64,000 nt of DNA from Timema cristinae (taxonomy: Eukaryota > Arthropoda > Insecta > Phasmatodea > Timematidae): contig JBCFYV010011135.1 in NCBI GenBank assembly GCA_039000515.1, positions 4,744,284 through 4,808,283 on the forward strand, written 5' to 3'. Below, one piece after another: positions 12,796-24,399 of the stretch. Position 1 is the stretch's first letter. Each line of letters opens with the position of its first letter. The notes below the pieces were generated by a model that was given only the letters and a program-made list of their open reading frames with translations, made no database searches and was not told where the DNA came from. A program made the translations under genes and the position numbers.

Positions 12796-12958
12796 GAAAG
12801 CAGACACTTGGCCCCAAAAATTAATAATGCAATTGATGCCCAAACAACTAATAGGTAACATTGGTGGAGCTTACCTGAAGAATTCAAAGTCTGTACTCTT
12901 TCATCCCCAAAATTGTGAAGCTCTAGACTCTCTCACCCGGGTCATGAGTTCTGGCTTT
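12796..12958 (+). CDS. MED25: MED25 exon: middle of PTOV/ACID domain
   Basis: Second PTOV/ACID exon of MED25. The acceptor is tttgtgtttcag and the donor gtaagtgc. The 163 bases enter in phase 2 and leave in phase 0. Readable blocks are [34 protein letters not shown] and [21 protein letters not shown] is nearly invariant between insect and vertebrate MED25, and this part of the beta-barrel forms the binding surface for acidic activation domains. No stop or frameshift is present. It is separated from the previous exon by a 5.9-kb intron filled with a TIR element, a SINE and a 58-bp array. Confidence 0.95.
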
Positions 12959-13471
12959 GTAAGTGCTTTTGCATTGGTTCTTTAAGCATTTCCAACTTCT
13001 CATGAGTTAAAACCAAACTAATATATTGAGGAAGGTAGAGTCCAAGCTTATAGTTTTATTAAAAAATTATATGATAGGGTCGCCAGTTTGCTGGTGGAAA
13101 GTTGAAAATTTTGTTTGCTTTTCAATTAATTCCTTTCTATTATTTACTACATTCCCATGATACATCCTTTTCAAAAGTATATAATTCTCCAGATCTTACA
13201 ACTATCTTTAATCTAAAGCAAGTTAAGCTATGAAATATTCTAAATACTATAACCATCCAAGATGGCGGTTAGGAGAGTTGTCACATTTTGGCTTTACTGA
13301 ATGTGCCATAATCAACCAATGATAGTTTCATTGATTGGCATCTATCCAACCTTACATAATATAAATACTGATAAATGGTAAATGTTGTGTATCTGGGCAG
13401 AATTTTCTTTAGAAATGGAAGGACAAATGGTGATATCTAAAGATGGGTAAAATAAATTAGTGTCTTATGGC
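12959..13471. other. MED25 intron, nothing seen
   Basis: AT-rich sequence between a MED25 donor and the foldback palindrome. No feature supported. Confidence 0.4.
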
Positions 13472-14042
13472 TTGGAAATGTATAACAAGACAATGTAGAA
13501 ATAATGTACATTAATGTAAAGTAATTGATAGTGAAGGAAGTCAACCTGAAAGGTTAGTTAGGTTAGATCTAGATATAAACAAACATACTTCTATCTTCAT
13601 ATCTTCTCTTCTCTTCTTAAGACTTTTACACTTCCACAGTTACACAGTGTTTACAATTTCAGAACTATTCCTTTTTCATACAAAGAGAGACATTAAAAAT
13701 ACACAAAACACAAAGAAAGATATGTAATACAACCAAGTTACTTCATGCTTCTAAAATAATTTTAAATATAGCCTGATTTTATTTAAAATTATTTTAGAAG
13801 CATGTATTTCCATAACATATAATTATTTTTGTTATGTGTTTTTAATGTTTCTCTCCATATGATATATTTCCAATAATTTTAAACAATGTGCAACTGTGGA
13901 AGTGTAAAATTCTTAAGGAGAAAAGTGTGTTGGTTTCTATCTAGTCCTAATCTAACCTAACTATCCTTTCAGGTTGACTTCCTTCACTTTCAATTACTTT
14001 ACATTAATGTACAGTGTTTCTACACTGTTTTATTATTCAAGA
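13472..14042. repeat. Long foldback inverted repeat
   Basis: Two arms of roughly 270 bases are inverse copies of each other, about 13472-13767 and 13781-14042, around a 13-base loop. The innermost 24 bases of each arm (13744-13767 and 13781-13804) are perfectly complementary. Outer landmarks are GAAGGAAGTCAACCTGAAAG and its mirror CTTTCAGGTTGACTTCCTTC. The arms carry a few indels. It is probably a foldback-type non-autonomous transposon. Since it is transcribed within MED25 pre-mRNA, it would form a long hairpin RNA. Confidence 0.9.
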
Positions 14043-14114
14043 GTAGTTGGATGTTTGTGGGCTATTGCAAACATTTAAGTAGTATCAAAAAAGACAAAGA
14101 AGGCAATTTATACA

Positions 14115-14475
14115 TTTTTTAACACCAACATTGTTGTATAGATGTGAAGTGTGGGCTTGTCAGGAGAAAGACTAGAGCAAGGTGAGTGAGATATCTTAGA
14201 CATGTATGTGGAGAAACTCATATGGACAGAGTCAGTGATGAATGGGTGCTGAAAGAGTGTGGTTTGGGGATATTGAGAGGATGAAGCAAAAAATATTAAT
14301 ATAGAGTGTATGTACAAAATTAATTGGTAAGTCATGTAAGACGTTGTTAAATGTGTAAAAAAGAGAAACATTAAGAATAAAAGAGCATGTTTAACTCTGT
14401 GTATAGATGTTATTGAAGCTAAGGCAGTATGGAAGAATAGGGAAGTGTGGAGAAAGTTAGTAAGGATGAACTAAT
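14115..14475 (+). pseudogene. LINE reverse transcriptase C-terminal relic
   Basis: Broken frames on the + strand read LLYRCEVWACQEKD, then SDEWVLKECGL-like text, then RNIKNKRACL and VWKNREVWRKLVRMN. LLYxCExW is a hallmark of the region after the reverse transcriptase domain in non-LTR retrotransposons. Several stops and frameshifts show it is dead. Confidence 0.6.
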
Positions 14476-15189
14476 AACAGAGTTGTTGTTTTTATGAGCC
14501 GAATACGCAGTTCCTAGCCTACTCCTTAAGGGAATGGTGTTTGTGTGTGTGCATGCACTGGATGTTGTGTCGGTTCTAGGTTTATAAGTCATGTGCTGAT
14601 ATAATCAATCATTTCAGAAAGTGCACACTAAATAGCTCCCATAAATGATACCAAATAACTTCTATTTCAAATGTTGATCATCTCTCATTTATGTCATTTA
14701 GGTCACCAGAAGCGTCGTTTCAACTTTTTACATTGCAGATTACTTGTATTTTTCTGGGTCCTCAAGACTGGATAAAATGTTTAAAAGCTTGATCAAACAG
14801 ACACTAATGAAATATTTGGTTTATATATATCTTGTACATATTTTTGTGATGTGTAAGATTTACAGTAAAATTTGTAGACTGAATTTGGTGAACAGTACAT
14901 ATTTAAAATAGTATTTTTTTGTTTTCCATGTTATCCTCATTAATTGATACATTTATTTTAAATTACATGTTTCCTACAACCTTATTTCGGAAGATTCCCT
15001 TGGATAAAAAAACTTACATTAATATGATTTAATTTAGCTGTTGATTTATTTGTACAAGTAGAATATGTTAGCCAACCTTTGTTTAACAAACAAATTAATT
15101 TTGTTGGTAGTATTTTATTATTTAAAATTGTAGTCAGCACTTAACCAAGTAGATGTGTATTTCCTACTAAGTATTTGTTATTATTCTAG
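14476..15189. other. MED25 intron, nothing seen
   Basis: AT-rich, no recognisable element. It ends in the acceptor of the third PTOV/ACID exon. Confidence 0.4.
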
Positions 15190-15381
15190 GCTGGCTGTGT
15201 TCACTTCACAAGTGTTCCAGTCCCATCACCCTGTGAAATAAAGGTTCTTATTCTGCTCTACACGTCAGAGAAGAGAGCATACCTTGGGTTCATACCCAAT
15301 GACCAAGCTGCTTTTGTGGATCGTCTGCGCAAAGTTATTCAACACCAGAAAACTACTCAAGCTCTCATGAGGCAAACACAA
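15190..15381 (+). CDS. MED25: MED25 exon: end of PTOV/ACID domain
   Basis: Third PTOV/ACID exon, 192 bases (64 codons), phase 0 at both ends, between acceptor ttattctag and donor gtatac. It begins [20 protein letters not shown], continues [19 protein letters not shown], and ends in [20 protein letters not shown]. The GCVHF, PCE(I/V)(K/R)VLxLLYxS and GFIPxDQxxFV motifs match the C-terminal half of the animal MED25 activator-interaction domain, including the terminal helix. The trailing Gln residues mark the start of the low-complexity Gln-rich tail. The intact reading frame and good splice sites argue for a functional gene. Confidence 0.95.
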
Positions 15382-15524
15382 GTATACACAATCTTTCATG
15401 ATTGATTGCATTTTAACTTATTGATTTGATCTTGAAATGACAATTCACCAAAATAAATAGTTTTGCTTTTATATGATAGTAAGCAATTTTTTTATTTTAT
15501 TATTTATAGGAATGTGTATTTAAG

Positions 15525-15855
15525 ATAATTCACCTGGCGGTCCAGGGTTAAGGTGTCAGACTTCTGTACTGGGGGTCCGGGGTTCAATCCTCGGTCCTGG
15601 CACAGATCTATCTGATTGCCAAATCCTTCCTTCACCTCTGACAAGACGTGTATTAATCACAACTTGTGAATGTGTGGAATGCCAGGCCTCCACCGTGGTT
15701 TGGATTCCACGTTAAACTGTAGATCCTCCATTTCATCTCACAATCCCCCTACCATTACACATTAGCGTAAGTGCGTACAACCCAAACAGATAGTAATACA
15801 CAGTGCTAATAATAAATAATATAATAATAAAAATCAATATTAATAATAATAATAA
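15525..15855 (+). mobile_element. tRNA-derived SINE, family 2
   Basis: The head has GTTAAGGTGTCAGACTTCTG and a B box (GGGTTCAATCC). The body includes CACCGTGGTTTGGATTCCAC and the common tail AGTGCGTACAACCCAAACAG, ending in a degenerate AAT run. Closely related to copies at 47833-48131 and 60223-60520. More diverged than those. Confidence 0.85.
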
Positions 15856-16230
15856 TTTACACTTGAAAAAAATAGTTAACCCCAAAATGGCATAAGATAG
15901 TCTACCTATCACATATCCATTTACATTTTAAAAATATATTAAGTGTGACAATTTCAAATTCTTATATTTTCTTACAATTTCAAGTTACTTTGTGTTATTT
16001 TAAATTTGCTAAAGTATTTTGTATGAACAAAGCACAATTATTTTATTATCATAATATTATAGAGATGTTTTGTATTATTTAACAAAAAACAATAATAAGA
16101 TAAAATGGATTACTAGTTGAGCCTATTATAACTTTAACATAACAAAACATACTATATTTATCAGAAAGCAAATACTATAACTATCACCACAAATTATATC
16201 ACTGTTAATTCTTTGATTCTAACACTAGTC
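15856..16230. other. MED25 intron, nothing seen
   Basis: AT-rich spacer, no supported feature. Confidence 0.4.
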
Positions 16231-16710
16231 TTAACCCTTTTGCACTCAACACATTTTCACTTGGCTTATCGCTTATCCAAAAAACTCGGGTTAATGTTTC
16301 ATACATTGCTTGAGTTCAGATATAAAAAAAAATATTGAAATTTGAAAATTTGAAAACTTATTTAAAATGAATTATTCAAAGTTAAAAAAAAAATCTCTTT
16401 TTTTCATGTCTTCCTTCTTCATCAGTGATCCTGCAAGAAAGAGCATTTATTTCTATAAAATTTTATATCAGTTTGATGTTTGTAGGTTTGTCCGATTCTA
16501 AACTATATGACTTTTTGTAAATTCATGTATACGGGACAGTACTTACAATTTTGTTTGGGAAAATACTCTCTATGAAGTCGTAATATCTGGGTTATTGTCA
16601 ACACTAGTGGTATCAGAGTCACGTTCAGGCACATAGTCACTTTCACTGTCAATACTGTCTAAATAATCTAATATATTCGAGTTATTTAGCCTAGAACTTG
16701 GACCAGCCAT
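16231..16710 (-). pseudogene. Possible piggyBac-like remnant
   Basis: A TTAA followed by CCCTTTTGCACTC at about 16231 resembles a piggyBac-type terminus. On the - strand an ATG at 16708-16710 opens a 46-codon frame, MAGPSSRLNNSNILDYLDSI, then DSESDYVPERDSD, stopping at 16570-16572. Acidic N-termini of this kind occur in piggyBac-like transposases. The catalytic domain is absent and the right terminus was not found, so this would be an internally deleted copy. The assignment is tentative. Confidence 0.35.
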
Positions 16711-16904
16711 TGCCGAGATAGAAATCAAATCAAACTATTGTCCTAACACCTAGGCCTAGATAACTTCCAATAAAAATAACTACGAAGAAAATAGGCACAA
16801 AATAATAATTAAACTTTGGAATGAGAATAAAATATCGACTGAAAAACACGTAAGACGGAAAGGTTTTCATGCTATTATGTAAAAATGTGAAAAAATGTTT
16901 TGTA

Positions 16905-16950
16905 TATAAACTGAGCAGGTATTAAGACACGGCGCTAAAAACAAATAATA
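16905..16950 (+). repeat. SINE tail fragment
   Basis: GAGCAGGTATTAAGACACGG then CGCTAA is a diverged copy of the shared SINE tail. No head is present. Confidence 0.55.
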
Positions 16951-19180
16951 TGTTTCTATGAATAAATCATTAATAAAGCAATAAATAATATATAAGCTTT
17001 AGTAAGAAAACTAAGTATGAATTGCAAAACATATAATACACATTAAATAAAAATACATGGAAGCTAGAAACGTAACCGCGCCACAATGTAAACATGTTAG
17101 AATAACAAACTTCATTTGTTATTTTCATAAACATTACAGTACTTTCCGTTGAAGAAAATATTTTTATAATAAAGGAAATTGATAAAACTAAAGAAAGAGG
17201 AAAAATAAAATACTAAGAATAAGAATAAATTTGATGAAGAAAGCCCACCTAGGGAAAGAGGAAAGATGTGTGAAGAATCCAATGCACAAAGGTGACATCT
17301 TCTTCCTTTCTTCTGTCTTCTATAGTAGAAGTAGTCACACACACATTTTACACACAAATATAATAATATTTCGGCATTGTTGCATTTATCAAACACAAAG
17401 AAGAAGAGAGTACAAATAACACAAACAATGGATTACTAATAGAAGAAAATACTAATTAGATCTTCATATTTATTATACAGTCCTATTTATTATTATTATT
17501 GCATCTTATCACCTGTTTAGGTTATACACATGTAGGGTTGAGGAAGGATGCATTTTTAGAGGTAATCTACCCACATTCACATGAAAGGACATTGGGAAAC
17601 CATTAAGGAAAAAACTCTTGACCAGGATTAGAACCTTATCTTCCCATCTTCAACAGCCAGTATAACATGAGAGACACACCTTAGACCAAACAGCCATTGA
17701 AGCAGGTCCTTATATCATTGTTTAAACCACCACTTTATTAAACTTAAGGGAGTTCTTCTATAATGTTTGTTTTTACTACATGAACTGGAACACATTCCTG
17801 AGATGGCTACAACATGGTTTTAGATAGTGGGTCATTGTGATTCCCTGTTCTAGTCCTTTGACTCTTGTCTCTGCCACTGCTGCTCAGCAGATCACAAGCA
17901 CTAGTACTATAATTGTGCCTACTCTACATTCCAGCTCAATTGTAATCACTCATTTGTTTGGCTCTCTACAGTTTATTCTGCATTATGTAATCAGGTTATT
18001 ATTTCAGTACTTTAATGATGATTATTTAATCATTTTAGATTATTTCATATAAACATCACTATTTATTTAGTTCATAACAAAAATGATCTATAAAATGTGT
18101 CAAAATATGGATAGAAAGTGATTTTTCATAGGTCTGCATAGGTCTAGTACCCTCTTAAACATACTTTCCTATTTAACTGACATTTTCTCTAACTCGATTT
18201 TTTGACAACGCAATATTTTTCTTTAATACAACTACCACACTATAGAAAAAAATTCCTGTACCTCACAAAATAAATAAATTTGGACAATCAAAATCAAATA
18301 TGTTCTCAAAATGATTATTTTTTAGACTTATTAAAACTATTAATAATTCGCTAGTGAAATTAAAAAACAAAATTTGTATATAACATGGATGAAATTATAT
18401 GAGTTTGTGTTTTGTTTCTTTTTCTAAATCAGGTGTGCTGATTATAGAAATGATAAGCAAAACTTCATAGCTTCTACAGTTTGCATATTACATGACTATA
18501 CCCCAGGTTATTAAAAATAATTGTATTACCTTTGTCTGTTGATAAGGTTTGAGTGTTTGAAAGTGTTAACCAGACATTTATTATTTAAAAATTGGTGAAT
18601 ACAACCTACAATGTACATCACTTTTGAGCTTTTAACTTATAGTCACTTTCTTCTCTTATGGGATGTTTGATCATCCTTAGGGATAAACCAACAGTAATTG
18701 CCTAGCATTGGTGTGTTCCAACTGTGTACCATCTTTTCCTTTGGTGTTCACAGAGTGTGTCAAGAAAAGTACAAAATATCATAACCAAGTGGTTTATGTC
18801 ACTAGCCAAACCACTGTCACAAACGATTTGTAACAAAACCTTCCAACAAAATAACCCTTTTTGATTTACCATTTTGTCTGTTTAAAATACAAATAATAAA
18901 GTAAGCAACCATTTGAGAAGCTTTTAAGCGCTGGCCACCGGGATCTTTTAAATCACTCAAAGAAAACATTGCAATTTATCATTCATTGTAATATTTAACG
19001 ATAAATTAAAACATAAATCCATATTGTACTGCTCGTACTTCTTTACACAGCACATTCTTTGTATAAAGAACTTTTCCATTCAAACTTATAAAACCGACTG
19101 CCCATCTGGAGGAATGAAACGCTGACACTCTATGCCCTAAGTGTCATACAGGCACCGACCATCTTGTGGCGGGTACCTTG
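16951..19180. other. MED25 intron with a SINE remnant
   Basis: A reverse-oriented SINE-like remnant at about 17525-17700 includes a degenerate inverted B box (CCAGGATTAGAACC) near 17620. The rest is AT-rich without genes. The open frames at 17112-17419 overlap each other on both strands and have no recognisable protein. Confidence 0.4.
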
Positions 19181-19722
19181 TACTTCAGCTACCACATCGT
19201 GACGTACACGTCACACAACTTCTTTAATACTGTCTTGACTTAACCATTCCCCTTGTTCGTCACTAACACGTTTTTGGGAACTAAGGTCCGATGTAAATGT
19301 AAAAACTTGATTTTAATGACATTCAACATCCTAGCTTCTGCTAACTCTGTAGTATGTCTTGTATATTTTCAGGGTAGTGTCCCTAATTTTTGTGGCTTAG
19401 AAATCTGCGGACCACTAATTTAAATGGAGTACCATGCAGCCAATTCAATTGATTTCACTTTTATTTTGAGTAACATAGCTTTTCTTATTTTTGGGCTGAC
19501 AAAGATTCCTTCTTTAACTTTGCCATCACTTATATTTTAGAACTGGCTGCACAAATATTGAAAATCTTCATTTTTTTTGTCCAAAGCTTTAACAAAATTC
19601 CTCATAAGCCCCAACCCAACTTTTATGTGCAGTAGAGGCAAAAGCACCTTTTCAGGATTCACCAAGGGAGCAGTCTTCTCTGCTGTAATGTTCTTCAGTT
19701 TCTCATCTGTATAAAAACACAC
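19180..19722 (-). pseudogene. Relic of a repeated arthropod protein family
   Basis: On the - strand the frame reads LVNPEKVLLPLLHIKVGLGL, MRNFVKALDKKNEDFQYLCS, then after a stop DGKVKEGIFVSPKIRKAML, and further on VSDEQGEWLSQDSIKEV. This order (PLHIKxG, NFVKALDK, KxKEGIFVxPxIR, VSDEQGExxxQD) matches an uncharacterised, highly copied family in insect genomes. It is likely carried by mobile elements. Stops and frameshifts show it is non-functional. Biochemical role unknown. Confidence 0.6.
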
Positions 19723-19802
19723 TACTTTTTAAACCCTCTTTATAGTCTGACAGTTAAAGTTCTTGTGAGTTACTGTGTTCAGTAAGACTAACATTTCATG
19801 CT

Positions 19803-19900
19803 AGAGATGGACGGGAATTACTTTTTATTTTGAGACACGAAATGGGTCAAAATATCGGGATTCGGGATGAGAACAAGAAATTTTAAAATTATTCTTTAGA
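19803..19900 (+). repeat. Solitary TAGAGATGG-type terminus
   Basis: TAGAGATGGACGGGA resembles the termini of the element at 6919-8483. No opposite end was found. Confidence 0.3.
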
Positions 19901-19979
19901 ATAATATTAGATTTAAAATATATTGATTTCCAAACTAATAAGTTCAGACTTGTTAAAGCTATAATATTATTAACACTCA

Positions 19980-20210
19980 CTTTGGTGGTTGCATGGTCTA
20001 AGGTGCCACTCTCGCCGATGATGAGGATATTTAGTTTGAATTTGGCAGGATGTATTAAGGGTGGTCTAAATGGTTTCCCACTCTATCCACGCAAATGCAG
20101 GTACATCTCTAAGTTCAATCTTCCTCATCCCTAACACACTAGAGTAATTAGTACATAGGCATACAATCGGAGCGAGTAATAAGACGCGGTGCTAAAAACA
20201 ACATTGCTAA
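19980..20210 (+). mobile_element. Diverged tRNA-like SINE, third head type
   Basis: Head GGTGGTTGCATGGTCTAAGG, a body with CCACTCTATCCACGCAAATG, and a tail AGTAATAAGACGCGGTGCTAA shared with the other SINEs. Target duplication not evident, so it is old. Confidence 0.65.
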
Positions 20211-21059
20211 AGGTAATAAAAACAATAAAAAAATAACATAAGAGAATAAATAGCAGTGTGCGCAAATAGCATTTTTTTTTATCAAATCATATAACAAAAT
20301 TTTGAATCAATATCAAATAATACAATTAATAAAATAGTTTTTTTACATATTTAATAGAAATTATTTTTATTAGCTAATTTCTTTTGAAAATTGTGTTTTA
20401 TATTTAATTATTTTCATAGTGTAAAAAATACAACAAAACATAATGTTTGGCACATCTTCAATTTGCTCTAAGTGTGAAACTGCAAAATATTAACTAGATT
20501 TGAAACCTCTTAGTAGTTACTTTTCTTAATGGTACTTTCTATGTTTGACTCCCCTGACTGTTAAGAACTCCTTATACTCTACTCCCTGTCTGGCTCGCCA
20601 ACAACAGATACACTAATCTGTCATAAATAGTTAACTTTGGCAAGCTACTTCCTTCTCTAATTCTTTCAAGATCTTTCTCTTGCTGAAACTAACAAGTAAC
20701 TGTTGATAGACAGAGCACAATAAGTCGCGCCTCCCAACTTGCCGGAGTTTCTCCTTCCCCAAATATAATCAATTCCAAGAGTGATGACAAGATGTCTTGC
20801 CACCACTATATATACAACACAACCCAGAGAAAATGGATGACGGACAAAAGTGTGGGGACAACTTATGGAACACTCGGGAACAATACGCGCATGACACCAT
20901 AGCTTCAAAACAGTTGTTTAGAGCTTAGAGTCTATCCTAGAACATAGGCGAGTAAAGTGTCTTTGCCGTTAGAGCTCTTTGCATCTCAAGTTCTTTGTCA
21001 CTACTTCATAACAACACTGGTGGTCAGTCTAATTCAGGCCATAGGTGCGTGTAGTTGTG
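20211..21059. other. MED25 intron, unassigned
   Basis: AT-rich until about 20520, then more balanced sequence to 21060 that may be the 3' end of the LINE described next. The 80-codon - strand frame at 20666-20908 has no recognisable motif. Confidence 0.35.
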
Positions 21060-21615
21060 ATTGATATTTTCTCGCGTTGGTATTCTGCATTGGCGCTGGG
21101 AGTGGTGCAATGGGGTAAGAAGCAAGTTTCTCTTCAATTCTTGTAGCCCAATGCTTCACGGTAAATAGTTCATCATTGTGTAACCACCGCCCCCAGTAGC
21201 CTCATCCCTTTTTGGACCAAATATCTTCCTAAGCACCTTGTTTTCGAACACCCTAAATTGTCTTTTGTCATCTATAGTAAGAGACCACGCTTCACACCCA
21301 TATAGAACAGCCTGTAAGATTATTGTTTTGACTGTATCCTTTTCATAATTTCCAATCTAATATCATAATTGTTGGTTTAAATTGTTCCTAAATATTTAAA
21401 CTCAATAAACCTGTCAAATTACATGTAGTTCAAAGAAATCTCTAAATAATTATCATCCCGAATCTTTGTTCTTTGTATGACCATGTATTTAGTCTTTTCA
21501 GCGTTCACTTATAACCTAATTTCTACATTTCTTGCCACACCCTCCTTACTATTGCCTAACAAAACTAAATCATCTGCATATCTTAATAGCTGTATTGTAC
21601 AATTTAATATATTAC

Positions 21616-21685
<70 letters not shown>

Positions 21686-22140
21686 TAGCACCGAATCTTA
21701 CTACCCGTTCGGGTTATACGCTTAATTACTAATTACACTAATGGATTAGGAATTGGGAAGGTTGAATCAGAGGAAGTGAACCCACATTTGCGTGGAGGGA
21801 GAGTGGAAAACCATTTAGGAAAAACCACCACCAGTTCACCCGACCGAGATTCGAACCTCTATCTCCTTGTCCTCAGCAGTCGGGCTCAACACGACAAGCG
21901 CGAATTTAATATAAGTCTGGGTTAAAACGTATCGGGGAAAGTTCATTTCCATGTTTCAACTCGTCATGTATTTCGAAAGTATTCATAAGTGACATCCAAC
22001 CCATACCCTACCATGCGTATCTGTCAAACATACACACTTAGCTTGACAAGTTTTTTTGGATATCCCAAACTTGACTAAAATTTCATATAATTCATTTCTT
22101 TTAACTGAGTCATAGACCTTTTAAAACTATATAATGGTTA
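21060..22140 (-). pseudogene. Non-LTR retrotransposon reverse transcriptase relic split by a SINE
   Basis: Read on the - strand from about 22130 downward: a broken SVKxNELYE-like segment, GYPKKLVKLSVYV, then the SINE, then QLLRYADDLVLLGNSKEGVA with the catalytic YADD motif, VNAEKTKYMVIQRTK, and LYGCEAWSLTIDDKRQFRVF followed by ENKVLRKIFGPKRDEATG. This order is that of a LINE reverse transcriptase and its C-terminal extension. Stops and frameshifts are frequent. The inserted SINE carries its own target duplication, so the two halves were once contiguous. Confidence 0.88.
21612..21902 (-). mobile_element. tRNA-derived SINE, family 1, inside the LINE
   Basis: - strand copy of the 9054-9335 family: a long (ATT)n tail at 21612-21685, tail CGTATAACCCGAACGGGTAG, inverted B box, and truncation within the tRNA-like head. 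The 11-base duplication aatttaatata at 21601-21611 and 21903-21913 defines the insertion into the reverse transcriptase relic. Confidence 0.92.
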
Positions 22141-22779
22141 TATTCCCACTTTTTTTTTTTTAATATCCACCTAATGGTAAGAATCTGATCTCTTGTTGAT
22201 TTATTTCGTTGAAATCCCCAATGATTATCCCCTTTTAATTCCTCAGCATATGTTCTCAATTTTATACCTATTTTGTTCAATAAAATTTTATATCATGTTG
22301 GCAGTAGTGAGATACCTTTATAGTATGAAAATGAGCCACAAACATAAATTAAACTCTCTTTTTATATATTAAAAAAAAGAGATTACATTTTAATGAAAAA
22401 GAATGTGTCAGCTTTTATGTTTTTTATGTAGAGTTTGAAAAAAGAAACTGTCATTTTCTATTATGAAGCTGATAGATATTAATAATGATAGATGAAAAAC
22501 AGCTGATTTCATCTGTAATCAAAACCTTGTTAACTAGTGAATTATTGAAACTTACTGTATGCTTTAGCTTTGTATTTACTCTCTTGGTAAACTATAAATT
22601 AATTTTATTTTATAATCTGTGTTTTAAAGAAAACTTCTTTTCTTGTTTATATAGGATTGTTTATCCATACAAACAAAATAAGAAACTAACACCACACCTT
22701 CTTGAATCTTCTTTCTTATGTGCTATTTTATTTTTAGTTAATAACCCTGGTCTCTTTTAAGTTATTGAACTGTTGTCAG
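22141..22779. other. MED25 intron, nothing seen
   Basis: AT-rich. The 91-codon frame at 22485-22760 has intron-like composition and is not supported as a gene. Confidence 0.4.
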
Positions 22780-23024
22780 GTAAGCAATACTTCAGTCACC
22801 CCTGGTCCAGGTGTATCAATGAACCCCAAGGGCAAGGTCCCCAAACAAGTCAAGCCAGCCAATCTCAGCAGGGGGGTATTCTCATGTCCCAGACCAACAC
22901 CATGGCCATGGGTGGTGGTCAAATCACTCAGAATGTTGTCAATCCTGGAGGAATCGGCCAACAAGGCACTGGAGCTGCTAATAGCCAGAACTCTCAAGGG
23001 CAGCAGATATCTGGTCTGCAGCAG
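22780..23024 (+). CDS. MED25: MED25 exon: Gln/Gly-rich linker, probable 1-base error
   Basis: Gln/Gly/Asn-rich exon after acceptor ctgttgtcag and before donor gtaaga. The neighbouring exons both require phase 0, yet the length is 245 bases, one short of a multiple of three. In the entry frame the first residues read SNTSVTPGPGVSMNP, then turn into atypical Trp/Leu/Arg-rich text. From about 22828 the frame one base earlier reads QGQGPQTSQASQSQQGG and continues Gln/Gly-rich to the donor (GQQISGLQQ). One missing base, best placed in the CCCC run at 22824-22827, would restore 246 bases and a uniform MED25-like composition. An alternative is use of the downstream AG at 22783-22784, giving a 240-base in-frame exon with an odd start. 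I favour a sequence error. Confidence 0.8.
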
Positions 23025-24340
23025 GTAAGATTGTTACTTCCGTTAAAACTGCAGGCCTGTGCATTTTGACTAGGGAAATTTAAGGCTAAGAAATAGTAAT
23101 TTCCCCACAAGAAGCAGGGAAAAGATTTTTTATTAATTCTTTAATGTAGGCTTTTATATATTTATAATTTTAATTCACTTATCATTCTTGTTGGTTTCAT
23201 AAAGAAAGAAAAAATATATTTTATATTGATATTTTGTAATAGTTACAAAACATAGTAGAAAGAGGAAATGGTAAGAAATAGGTCAAAGAAGCATAATAGA
23301 AACTTTTTTTATAGTTACAGAAATAATTTAGGGGGATTTCAATAACTGTATACACAATATTCAACATATCTAAACTAATCTGAATATTAAAAGTAAACCA
23401 CAGTCTGGTTCATAAGAATGCCAGTTACCTCTTACATTTATCTACTAAACCTCGCACAAAGAGCACCGTTGTACTCCAAAAATATTATACACATTGTCTA
23501 CACTGGTGTGATATTGATGGGAATAAGTGTGACAGTGTATTCCATGCATAATTGGATATTTAAAAGACACTTTTGTCATGGCTTTGCTCTAAAAATGGGT
23601 TTTCCTAGCTTATATTTGTATTTATATATGTTTGTGTAGTACAGATTTTCATTTATTTATTTTTTCTCTGAAGTCTTTCATAAATTAAAAGAACAATGTG
23701 AGGTGTTGGTGTTTTTCAGTTTAGATTAAAATATAATTTCAACCCTAACTATTCAAGTTTAGTGTATTACCATCAATTTTACGTAGTCTAGTTATGTTAT
23801 AAATTATAATTATAATGGCGCTCTGTTGTGTTCACTTTGAATTAGATCTGGGGGGTCTTGAAAAGTTGCTGATGAAGCAATTTTACTCCATTTCAATGCA
23901 CTCACGTGGAAAACCATAAGTATGGGAAGCCGAGATCAGCCAGTGGCTATCTTCTAAACTATCATTCACGGTAGGAATTACTCTCTGAAAGGTCTTTTTT
24001 CCTACCAGATTGCTGGTTTTAGTTGTGTATCAGAATAAAACATAGAAATATTGATACTTCATATACTAGTAGCTCTACACCAAACAAAATTTACTTTAAT
24101 ATGAAATTAAAATAAATACTATTAAAATATATGTTAAATTAGAATAATTTAAGGGGGTATAATAGTAACTTTACAATTACCTCCCCTTGATTAGATGATG
24201 ACTAATCTTACAGAGACATTCAATGAAAATCAACACCTTTCAAATTAGCAAAACATAATCTGAATATTATTCTTAAAGTTATTTAACTAGGTAGTTGTAA
24301 AATAAAAGCGACTAACGCTTAGTTTATTTGTCTACTCAAG
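23025..24340. other. MED25 intron, nothing seen
   Basis: AT-rich sequence downstream of the Gln/Gly exon. No element recognised. Confidence 0.4.
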
Positions 24341-24399
24341 AGAAGATAATCTTTTCGTTATTTTGTAACTTATTCTCTCCATCTATACTTCCCATCCCC

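Noticed and set aside
21477..21732. Poly-Leu, poly-Tyr and poly-Asn frames
   Set aside because: Translation of the (ATT)n SINE tail; only the - strand YADDLVLLG portion is meaningful, as LINE relic.
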